From the NCBI GenBank assembly GCA_029881775.1, contig JAOULY010000044.1:1-10221 (forward strand): 10,221 nt of DNA, given 5' to 3'. The notes under the pieces were generated by a model, which had not been told where the DNA came from, ran no database searches, and saw only the letters and a list, made by a program, of their open reading frames with translations. The stretch is from Gammaproteobacteria bacterium. GTDB taxonomy: Bacteria; Pseudomonadota; Gammaproteobacteria; UBA9214. A program made the position numbers and the translations under genes. Numbering within the stretch: the first letter of the stretch is position 1; each line of letters begins with the position of its first letter. This document shows, in pieces, positions 1 to 6,292 of this stretch.

Positions 1-53
1 CCGCCCCGCCGGCGGCAGACGCCCCTGCAGTGACCCCACGGCAATACGGATAG
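1..53 (+). CDS. Possible 3' end of an upstream gene (partial)
   Basis: The third forward frame is open from the window edge to a TAG at 51-53 and would encode an Ala/Pro-rich tail ending in VTPRQYG. Such a tail is plausible for a protein C-terminus, but only about 16 codons are visible. The first frame also stays open, to a TGA at 31-33, and the second to a TAG at about 107, so the choice of frame is a guess. No terminator-like hairpin with a T-run follows. No function can be proposed. Confidence 0.2.
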   Translation, partial: APPAADAPAVTPRQYG

Positions 54-115
54 GTAACGGAACTCCCGGCACACCTTCCAGTCCGGCCTCATCCACCGGC
101 GCCAGCTAGCCGCGG

Positions 116-164
116 CCCGCTGCCCGCTGCCCGCTGCCCGCTGCCCGCTGCCCGCTGCCCGCTG
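116..164. repeat. Heptanucleotide tandem repeat (CCCGCTG)x7
   Basis: Seven perfect head-to-tail copies of CCCGCTG lie at 116-122, 123-129, 130-136, 137-143, 144-150, 151-157 and 158-164, followed by a degenerate CCGCCG. The array is outside any convincing gene and ends 184 bases before the start of the sorting-signal protein gene. Perfect short tandem repeats of this kind are prone to slipped-strand changes in copy number. Because it lies upstream of the gene rather than inside it, a change would alter promoter geometry or regulator spacing rather than reading frame. Confidence 0.95.
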
Positions 165-348
165 CCGCCGATCCTCTCCATGTTGCACATATCGAATCAA
201 GCAACTAGATTTAGGCTACAGGCGTCGTGTATCGGACCTCCGTACAATAGGCGTGAACAGTACACGCCACCATAATATGGTGTACGAAGGCAGTCATGCG
301 CCTGTCCAGATAACAAACAGCCATACAGGCTGGAGGAGGATTAGGGCT
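165..348 (+). promoter_or_regulatory. Upstream region and leader of the sorting-signal protein gene
   Basis: This gene-free stretch has two weak promoter candidates. One is TTGCAC (183-188) with 17 bases to TAGATT (206-211). The other is an isolated TACAAT (243-248) with no good -35 partner. Just after the latter, GGCGTG (250-255) pairs with CACGCC (263-268) across a 7-base loop, and ACCAT (269-273) pairs with ATGGT (277-281), giving two adjacent hairpins. Further on, GCCTGT (300-305) can pair with ACAGGC (325-330), ending just before the Shine-Dalgarno sequence at 332-340. The promoter assignments are tentative, but the hairpins are directly visible. Confidence 0.3.
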
Positions 349-1038
349 ATGAAGCCGACATCATACGTCGCTCTTGCGGTGTTTTCCGTCGCCCTGGCGG
401 GCAATGCACAGGCATATACAGTTTTCACGGACCGGGCGGCATTCGAGTCCGCGCTGTTGAGCTATACGATCGAGGATTTCGAGTCCTATGGGACCGTCGG
501 TACGCCCGATCCGTTTCTGATGATTCCCGACGGGCGCGACACCCTGACCCTGAATCATTTCACGCTTTCGGCGACCCCGGATGCGATCAAGATCTGGGAC
601 GCTGACCATAGCGGTTCGCACAACACGACCACCGGCGGCACGCAGTTCCTCTACCTCGATACCGACAACCTGGGTTATGCAAGCGGCACACCGGTCGGCT
701 CGACGACCACGTTCTCCCTTAATAACGCGGTGGATGCCTTCGGCTTCGACTACACCGGCGTCTTCGAGCCCGGCACCGCTTTCACGGTCAGCATAGGAAG
801 CTTCAGCGACAACCTCGCCCTCAACAATCCCGAGGCTACCCCGTTGTTCTGGGGGGTCATCGGCCTGGGCAGCTTTACCGATGTCACGCTCGCCACCAGT
901 CTTGACAGTGGCTACGGCGTGGACCAGGTGACCTTCGGCCTGGCGGTGCCGCTGCCGCCCGCCCTGTGGCTGTTCGGTTCCGGCCTGCTTGCCCTGGTTG
1001 GCGGTGCGGCCAGGCGTGGACAACCCGAACACGGGTAA
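349..1038 (+). CDS. PEP-CTERM-like (VPLPA-type) sorting-domain protein
   Basis: This is a secreted protein of 229 residues and unknown specific function. Residues 1-22 form a signal peptide ending in NAQA, so the mature protein begins near residue 23. The middle is Asp/Thr/Gly-rich and looks like an all-beta extracellular domain (segments such as AFGFDYTG), as in many PEP-CTERM proteins. The C-terminus has VPLPP at residues 200-204, a hydrophobic segment starting LWLFGSGLL and ending near residue 221, then the basic pair RR (222-223). This tripartite layout matches PEP-CTERM and VPLPA-CTERM sorting signals, which exosortase-type enzymes recognise and cleave. No exosortase is present in the window. 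The ATG at 349 is preferred over a GTG at 253 because GGAGGAGGA (332-340) sits 8 bases upstream and the signal peptide begins there. The gene precedes tpsA by 186 bases with no T-tailed terminator between, so co-transcription is possible. Confidence 0.85.
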   Translation: MKPTSYVALAVFSVALAGNAQAYTVFTDRAAFESALLSYTIEDFESYGTVGTPDPFLMIPDGRDTLTLNHFTLSATPDAIKIWDADHSGSHNTTTGGTQFLYLDTDNLGYASGTPVGSTTTFSLNNAVDAFGFDYTGVFEPGTAFTVSIGSFSDNLALNNPEATPLFWGVIGLGSFTDVTLATSLDSGYGVDQVTFGLAVPLPPALWLFGSGLLALVGGAARRGQPEHG

Positions 1039-1095
1039 CACAGGATGACGACACACATGCATTGGCTTGCCAGCCTGCCCGAAGGCGGGAAGGAA

Positions 1096-1109
1096 AACAC
1101 CGCGGTGTT
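1096..1109. promoter_or_regulatory. Perfect 14-bp palindrome upstream of tpsA
   Basis: AACACCGCGGTGTT is a perfect inverted repeat without a spacer, in the 186-base gap before tpsA and about 115 bases ahead of its start codon. Its position and symmetry would suit a dimeric regulator. About one 14-bp palindrome is expected by chance in 10 kb, so this is only a candidate site. Confidence 0.25.
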
Positions 1110-1224
1110 CATCGGCCGCAGCAGGCGTGTCCGGCATCACGATTTCAATACGAGGGCAGCGCAGATGCCGCATCCGGCGCATCTGCTGCAGCGACAGTAA
1201 CCGCCTGCCCGGGGAGAAAACATC

Positions 1225-4143
1225 ATGTTTATAGAACACAAGCAACTCTTCCACTGGCGCCGTGTTATCCGCAAGGGTCGCGAGATCGCCTACTGCAGGC
1301 GGGTCATCGCCGGTGTCATGTTGTTCACCACCGCTGCAGTAGTACAGGCGGCGCCGAGCGGCGGGCAGGTCACCCATGGCAGCGCCGACATCAGCCAGAC
1401 GACGGCGGGAACCCTGACACACACGGACATCGACCAGAATTCCCAGCGGGTCGATATTGACTGGACCGGCTTTGATACGATCAAAGACGAGCAGGTGAAC
1501 TTCCTGCAGCCGAATGAACTGGCCGTCGCGATCAACCGTATCAGCGGCAACACGACCTCATTCGATGGCATACTGAACGCCAATGGACGGATCTTCCTGA
1601 TCAACCAGAACGGCATTACGTTCGGCAGTAATGCACAGGTCAACGCCGGTTCACTGCTGGCCACCACCTCGGACACCGACCGTATCGATGACGAGCTGCA
1701 GTCGGCCCAGGGTTATGCCCAGAGCATCTTTATCTTTGACGGCAGCGGTTATGGCGAGATCGTCAATAATGGCACCATCACGGTCTCCCACGGCGGCTTC
1801 GCGGTACTCGCCGCCCCGCACGTGGAGAACAACGGCTACATCCAGGCCGACCTGGGGCAGATCGAACTCGCCTCGACCAATGACTTCACCCTCAACGTCG
1901 ACCTGCGCGGCGACGGGCTGATCACGTTCAGCACCCGCGGCGAGTGGCTGGAGGGCGAGACCACGGGCGTAAGCAGCACCGGTACGCTGCAGTCGAAATC
2001 CGGCCGTGTCTACCTGAGCGCCAACATGGCATCCGGCATCGTCGAAGGTGCGGTCAACCTTGACGGCATCGTGGATGCCGACCAGTTTATAGGCACGCCC
2101 AAAGGCACGGTAATGATCGGCAACCTCAATGGCCAGCCGTATTACCCCGGCGGCACCATCAAGGTGGATTCGGTAGGTAACATCAATATCCACGGCGGCG
2201 CGGACATTCACGCCATCGGCGGGGAGACCGTTTCCGCGAGTTTCCTGGCCGATCGCGATATCACCATGGGAGCGGATGGCGATCCCGCCACGATCGTCCT
2301 CAAGGCCTCTGCAGGCACGGATGATAGCTATTACAGGTTCGGCGGGTCCCACGCCGCGGCCAGCCTGGAGATGATCGCGGCACAGCAAGGCGGCACGGGC
2401 ACCCTGACGATCGCCGACGGCACCATCGAGGTGACGGCCGATGCGACCAGCAGCGACGGCTACCCGGCATTGGTTGCGGCCGACACCGGCAGCTTCTATC
2501 CCGTTGCCGGCGGCACCACCGCCACCGCGACCGTTGTGCTTGAGGGCCCCGAGGTCGATATCAATGCCGACTTCGACGTGCATGCGCGGGCGGAATCGCT
2601 TGCGCCCGAAATCGACGACCGCATTGATGCGACCGTCTATGAAATCAACAGGACCGAGGCGCTGGCCGTGCTGGACGTGCTCGCCCGGGGTGAGATCGAA
2701 CTCGACACCTCCGGCAACCCGCTCCGCTATGGTGAGCGGGGCGACCTGAACCTGACGGGTGACATTCGTGTCAGCGCCGATGCCACCGCCGCCGAAGCCG
2801 GCAGCAGCAAGGCCACGGCCAACACCCTGCTGGCCGCCACCGGCAACACCACCGTGAGCGGCGGTATCGATGTCGATGCGGTTGCAACATCCTTGCCCGG
2901 CGGGTTCCTGTCCGTGTATGGCAGTAACGATACCGCCGACGCGAATGCCGCCCTGGTGCTGCTGGCCGGGGTGCCTCCGGGCCTGATGGACCTGCTGCGC
3001 GATGCATCGCTGAACCGGGCGCCTCTGCCGGGCACGCTGTCCGACAACCTGACGCTGGCAAATCTCGACGATCTGCTGCGTGTGTTCGGCGGACTGGTCG
3101 GCGACCCCGTTGCATTCCTCGACAGACTGGGTGGCATCGGTGACGGCAAGCTGAGCTACACGGGTGACGCCAATGTCAACGCGCTGGCCGATGTCGACTC
3201 GATCGGCTTTGAGATACCAGCCGTCCCTGCCCGTGCCGAGGCCACAGCGGCCGGCTATTTTGTCGCCGGCGGTGACGTGGACATCAATACCGACCCGATC
3301 AGGGTCTATGCACTGGCCGTGGCGAACTACGATAGCGGCCCGTACCTGTTCGGCCAGAACGGCAACCATACGGGTGGCTACACCGATACCGAGGCCCGGG
3401 GCTTCCTGGTGTTCGCCGCCGGCCTGCACGATCTCTTCGGCGGCGGTGACAACGGTTCAACGGAGGGCAGCGACCTGACCATACTCGGCGACGTGTCGGC
3501 CAGGGCCTTTGAGCAGCAAACCCTCAACGGAGATCCACTGCCGTCTACCGCCAGCCCGATCGCGGGCGCACTCACGGCCCTGCTGGCGACCGGCGACATC
3601 ACGGTACGCGGTGCCGATCCGCTGGCCGAGGCTGGCCGGCTGGATGACCCGGACCGCACGGCACGGGTGCAGGGGCGTTCCTCGATATGGCAGTACTGCG
3701 ATGACAGCGGCTGCACGCCGGTCACGGGTGGCCTTGATGGTCTGGAAGAAGGCTTCTTCGAGAACGACTTTAAATTCTATCTCGCACAACTGGTCATCGA
3801 GGCCGGTGGCGAGATCGACATCCAGCCCAAGACGAAGATACAGCCCGTCGGCCTGTTCACGGACCCGGTCGGACCTGGCTGGCCGGGCAAACTGCCACTG
3901 CGTTTCGATGCCAGTGGCCAGATGCTGGTGGCCACCGGCGCGGACGCGACACAGCCGCCCCGCATCGCGGCACTGCCGGGCGATATCGAGGCCGCGATCC
4001 TGGCCGGTGCAGATCCCAGTACGCTGCTGCCCCCAACGGCATCGGGTGGCTGCCTGGCGGCAGGCCGGGACGCCTATACCGTCACCGAGGCGGACTTCTT
4101 CGATCGCCTGATCTCCAGTTCCTGCGAATCGGTGACCCGGTAG
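1225..4143 (+). CDS. TpsA exoprotein: haemagglutinin-like two-partner secretion protein
   Basis: This is the secreted partner of a type Vb (two-partner) secretion system. Residues 1 to about 42 form a long signal peptide with a basic N-terminal part (HWRRVIRKGRE, residues 10-20) and a hydrophobic core ending in VVQA, a layout typical of TpsA proteins. Residues of about 44-290 are the TPS domain that TpsB recognises. Its signature ANGRIFLINQNGITFG (residues 119-134) matches the family, except that the usual NPNG is NQNG (127-130). The rest is Gly/Ala/Asp-rich with short beta-strand periodicity, consistent with a right-handed beta-helix. The mature protein has only four cysteines, in two pairs: C825/C830, and C943/C967 close to the C-terminus. 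At 972 residues it is much shorter than FhaB and has no obvious toxin tip or long internal repeats. The start is supported by GGGGAG at 1211-1216. TAG and TAA stops are adjacent (4141-4146). Adhesin is the likeliest role, but the target is unknown. Confidence 0.93.
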   Translation: MFIEHKQLFHWRRVIRKGREIAYCRRVIAGVMLFTTAAVVQAAPSGGQVTHGSADISQTTAGTLTHTDIDQNSQRVDIDWTGFDTIKDEQVNFLQPNELAVAINRISGNTTSFDGILNANGRIFLINQNGITFGSNAQVNAGSLLATTSDTDRIDDELQSAQGYAQSIFIFDGSGYGEIVNNGTITVSHGGFAVLAAPHVENNGYIQADLGQIELASTNDFTLNVDLRGDGLITFSTRGEWLEGETTGVSSTGTLQSKSGRVYLSANMASGIVEGAVNLDGIVDADQFIGTPKGTVMIGNLNGQPYYPGGTIKVDSVGNINIHGGADIHAIGGETVSASFLADRDITMGADGDPATIVLKASAGTDDSYYRFGGSHAAASLEMIAAQQGGTGTLTIADGTIEVTADATSSDGYPALVAADTGSFYPVAGGTTATATVVLEGPEVDINADFDVHARAESLAPEIDDRIDATVYEINRTEALAVLDVLARGEIELDTSGNPLRYGERGDLNLTGDIRVSADATAAEAGSSKATANTLLAATGNTTVSGGIDVDAVATSLPGGFLSVYGSNDTADANAALVLLAGVPPGLMDLLRDASLNRAPLPGTLSDNLTLANLDDLLRVFGGLVGDPVAFLDRLGGIGDGKLSYTGDANVNALADVDSIGFEIPAVPARAEATAAGYFVAGGDVDINTDPIRVYALAVANYDSGPYLFGQNGNHTGGYTDTEARGFLVFAAGLHDLFGGGDNGSTEGSDLTILGDVSARAFEQQTLNGDPLPSTASPIAGALTALLATGDITVRGADPLAEAGRLDDPDRTARVQGRSSIWQYCDDSGCTPVTGGLDGLEEGFFENDFKFYLAQLVIEAGGEIDIQPKTKIQPVGLFTDPVGPGWPGKLPLRFDASGQMLVATGADATQPPRIAALPGDIEAAILAGADPSTLLPPTASGGCLAAGRDAYTVTEADFFDRLISSSCESVTR

Positions 4144-4189
4144 TAACAGCAGTAAACAGTTGGAAAAAAGTTCGTAATGTGTGATTAAG

Positions 4190-4222
4190 GTATACCCTTC
4201 CCGCGTAACGGGGAGGGTATAC
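4190..4222 (+). promoter_or_regulatory. Strong hairpin between tpsA and tpsB
   Basis: Positions 4190-4203 pair with 4209-4222 to give a 14-bp stem containing one G-U pair (4199 with 4213), closed by a 5-base loop CGTAA. The outer part is the palindromic GTATAC followed by a C-rich run. No T-tract follows, so it is a poor intrinsic terminator. It lies between the stop of tpsA (4143) and the Shine-Dalgarno AGGGAG (4248-4253) of tpsB. It could be a partial terminator, a stabilising 3' end for the tpsA message, a processing site, or a DNA site for a dimeric regulator. Confidence 0.75.
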
Positions 4223-4262
4223 ACTCATCCGAAACACATGCAGTGGCAGGGAGAATAAAGCT

Positions 4263-5969
4263 ATGCACAAACCGCAACCGTACCGGTATGGAAACGCAGT
4301 CCCGCATCACCCTGGCATGATGCTCTGGCTGGCACTGTTGCTGTCGCCCGTGCTATCTGCCGCACCGCCATCGCTGCAGGTCATGCCTGGCGTGGTGGAC
4401 CGGCCGCCGGTGGAGTTGCCGCCATTGCTGAGTGGTGAGGAAGTCGAGATCCCGGTCGAGGAGCCGCAGCCGGTGCAGCCAATGGCTCCTGCCACGGTAG
4501 TCGCGACACTGAAGCGCATCGAGTTCGGTGGCACGCTGCTGCTCGGAGAAAAGGATCTGCAGGACGTGGCGGCCCCCTACCTGAACCGGCCGGTCACCGG
4601 CAACGATATCGCGCAGATGAAATACGAGCTGACCAGCCTGTATTTCCGCAAAGGCTACGTGCTCGTCAAGGTCACCACGCCGCCGCAGGACCTGTCCGAC
4701 GGCGTCATGGAAGTGCTTGTCATCGTCGGACGCATCGGGCAGATCAACGTCGACAACGATGTGCTGCACGAGGGCATCGCGAATTCACGCATCGGCGCGA
4801 TCGGTAGCGGCGACGTTTTCAACGAACGGAACGTAGAAACAGCCCTGCAGGACATCAACGGGCTGACCAACATCCGCTCCTCGGTGAACCTGCGCCCGGG
4901 ACAGGAAACCGGTACCACCGACCTCGATCTACTGATCCGCCGTGCGGAGACCGACGAAGATGTGCAGGTCTTCTCGATCGACAACTACGGGTCGAAATTC
5001 ACCGGCCGTACGGTCGCCAGGCTCAGCCTGCAAAAAAGCAACCTGATGGGTATCGGCGAATCGCTCGGTATCACGGGCCGCAAGTCGAACGATGACTTCT
5101 GGTCGCTACAGGGCGAGGCGATGTTCCCGCTGCCGCTGCACAACCTGCAACTGGAACTCGACTACCTGCGCAGCGACAACAGCATCGGCGACATCTTCGC
5201 GGCGCTGGATTCCTCCGGCGAGTCGGAGGTCGCCCAGGCGGCACTGTCGAGCGCACTGATCAACCAGCGCCAGCGCAAGCTGGTGCTGCGCGGCGGTGTC
5301 GAGCGCGGCGAGTACGACTCTTTCCTTGCCGGTGTTCCGGATACCTCCGACACCATCTCCAGGCTGTTTGCCGAGACCAGCTTCAGCCTGCGCAAGAGCC
5401 GCCTGGTGTCGTTCCTGAGCCTGCGCGCCAGCAAGGGCGTCGGCCTGTTCGGGGCCGATGACCGGGGCGAGGCGGATGCGACCCGCCAGGCAGGTGATCC
5501 CCGCGCCTGGACCATCGAGTCGCTGCTCTATGCCAACGCCCGCCTGGCGGACCGTGATTACGTCTCCCTCGTGCTGCAGGGCCAGTACTCGGACGCCGCC
5601 CTGCTGTCCTCCGACCTGTTCACGATCGGCGGCTACGGTAGCGTGCGCGGCTATGAACCGGCGCAATCGACGGGTGACAGCGGCGCCTCGCTGAACGTCG
5701 ACCTGTACCGCCAGTTCGATATCACCGACAGCCGCTGGTATGTCCAGGCCGGCCCGTTCGTGGACTGGGGCTACGTCCATAACCGGGTGCCGGGCTCGAC
5801 CCAGGAGAACAACATTTCCAGCGCCGGTCTCGGCGCGGAGATGAACTACCGGCATTCCGGCAAACTGATCAGCAAGCTGCGCCTCGACTGGGCGCATCCG
5901 TTGGTGCACAAGGGCCTGCCCGAGGTCGACAAGAACACCTTTTACGCCCGCTTCACCCAGCTGTTCTGA
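4263..5969 (+). CDS. TpsB outer-membrane transporter (FhaC/ShlB/HecB family)
   Basis: This is the outer-membrane pore that recognises and exports the TpsA protein encoded just upstream. A signal peptide ends near residue 33 (hydrophobic core LWLALLLSPVLS). A Pro/Glu-rich linker (about 35-78) follows, corresponding to the helix/linker part of FhaC. Two POTRA domains occupy about 82-158 (beginning LKRIEFGG) and about 159-228 (including NGLTNIRSSV). Residues from about 235 to 568 form the 16-stranded beta-barrel. The conserved L6-loop motif VRGY is at 461-464 within GGYGSVRGYEP, and the last residue is Phe, as expected for an outer-membrane barrel. The length of 568 is close to the 584 residues of FhaC. 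The start at 4263 is supported by AGGGAG at 4248-4253, and the later Met codons at 19-20 lack such a site. The gap after tpsA is 119 bases and holds a strong hairpin, so relative expression may be tuned there. Confidence 0.95.
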   Translation: MHKPQPYRYGNAVPHHPGMMLWLALLLSPVLSAAPPSLQVMPGVVDRPPVELPPLLSGEEVEIPVEEPQPVQPMAPATVVATLKRIEFGGTLLLGEKDLQDVAAPYLNRPVTGNDIAQMKYELTSLYFRKGYVLVKVTTPPQDLSDGVMEVLVIVGRIGQINVDNDVLHEGIANSRIGAIGSGDVFNERNVETALQDINGLTNIRSSVNLRPGQETGTTDLDLLIRRAETDEDVQVFSIDNYGSKFTGRTVARLSLQKSNLMGIGESLGITGRKSNDDFWSLQGEAMFPLPLHNLQLELDYLRSDNSIGDIFAALDSSGESEVAQAALSSALINQRQRKLVLRGGVERGEYDSFLAGVPDTSDTISRLFAETSFSLRKSRLVSFLSLRASKGVGLFGADDRGEADATRQAGDPRAWTIESLLYANARLADRDYVSLVLQGQYSDAALLSSDLFTIGGYGSVRGYEPAQSTGDSGASLNVDLYRQFDITDSRWYVQAGPFVDWGYVHNRVPGSTQENNISSAGLGAEMNYRHSGKLISKLRLDWAHPLVHKGLPEVDKNTFYARFTQLF

Positions 5970-5970
5970 T

Positions 5971-6000
5971 CAGGCGGCCCCGCGCGCGGGGCCCGGCCTG
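5971..6000 (+). terminator. GC-rich hairpin after tpsB, possible terminator
   Basis: The 18-base palindrome at 5976-5993 forms a 7-bp stem around a CGCG loop. It is extended by CAGGC (5971-5975) pairing with GCCTG (5996-6000) past a 2-base bulge. It begins one base after the tpsB stop codon. There is no T-tract afterwards, so it may act as a Rho-associated or message-stabilising end rather than a classical intrinsic terminator. Confidence 0.5.
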
Positions 6001-6035
6001 TAGCGGTACCGTCGCAGGGCAAAAGCCTCGTAACA

Positions 6036-6124
6036 TTGTTCGCGCATGCGATGCGCTCCTACAGCGGCTGTATTACCGCTGGTAAATGTATTTCTCTGCA
6101 GGAGCGCATCGCATGCGCGAACAA
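6036..6124. repeat. Inverted pair of REP-like elements (REPIN/BIME-like)
   Basis: A 28-base left arm (6036-6063) is the reverse complement of the right arm (6097-6124) with a single mismatch, across a 33-base spacer. Each arm contains GCGCAT and ATGCGC around a 3-base centre, so it can also fold alone. The right arm reads AGGAGCG then CGCGAA, resembling the TGTAGGAGCG...CGCGAA palindromes dispersed in Pseudomonas and related gammaproteobacteria. It lies between two convergent genes, the usual location of such elements. The rest of 5970-6292 holds only a weak imperfect hairpin (TGCCCG at 6224-6229 with CGGGCA at 6254-6259) and no supported gene. Confidence 0.85.
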
Positions 6125-6292
6125 AATTGCCCGGTCCGCTCGCTGATGGCATAGACCCGCCGCTCCGGTTCCACCCGCTCGGACGCCTTGACCTGCCAAA
6201 AGCGCGGCCTGGCTTAAGTATCGTGCCCGTCGGCATTATCAGTCTGCCAATAGCGGGCATTAAACAGGCACACAAAAACTGGTTAATACGCA

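Noticed and set aside
116..164. Heptamer array as a CRISPR array
   Set aside because: Units are contiguous 7-mers with no spacers.
253..348. GTG at 253 as the start of the sorting-signal protein
   Set aside because: It would place 32 polar residues before the signal peptide and lies within a hairpin stem. The ATG at 349 has a near-perfect Shine-Dalgarno sequence.
1045..1200. 51-codon frame between the sorting-signal gene and tpsA
   Set aside because: No properly spaced Shine-Dalgarno sequence, no recognisable motif, and a composition no different from noncoding DNA; it cannot be supported as a gene.
361..1422. 353-residue minus-strand frame across the sorting-signal gene and start of tpsA
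   Set aside because: It overlaps two supported genes, lacks recognisable motifs and has biased Arg/Gly/Ala composition typical of a shadow frame.
1651..3429. 592-residue open frame on the minus strand inside tpsA
   Set aside because: It is antisense to a clearly recognisable TPS exoprotein. Its His/Gly/Val-rich composition matches no family, and long antisense frames are common opposite GC-rich genes.
1225..4143. Enrichment of N-glycosylation sequons in TpsA as proof of glycosylation
   Set aside because: About eight NX(S/T) sites were counted, roughly what chance predicts for this length and Asn content, so they give no support alone.
5106..5909. 267-residue minus-strand frame inside tpsB
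   Set aside because: It is fully antisense to the transporter barrel with no ribosome site or family resemblance.
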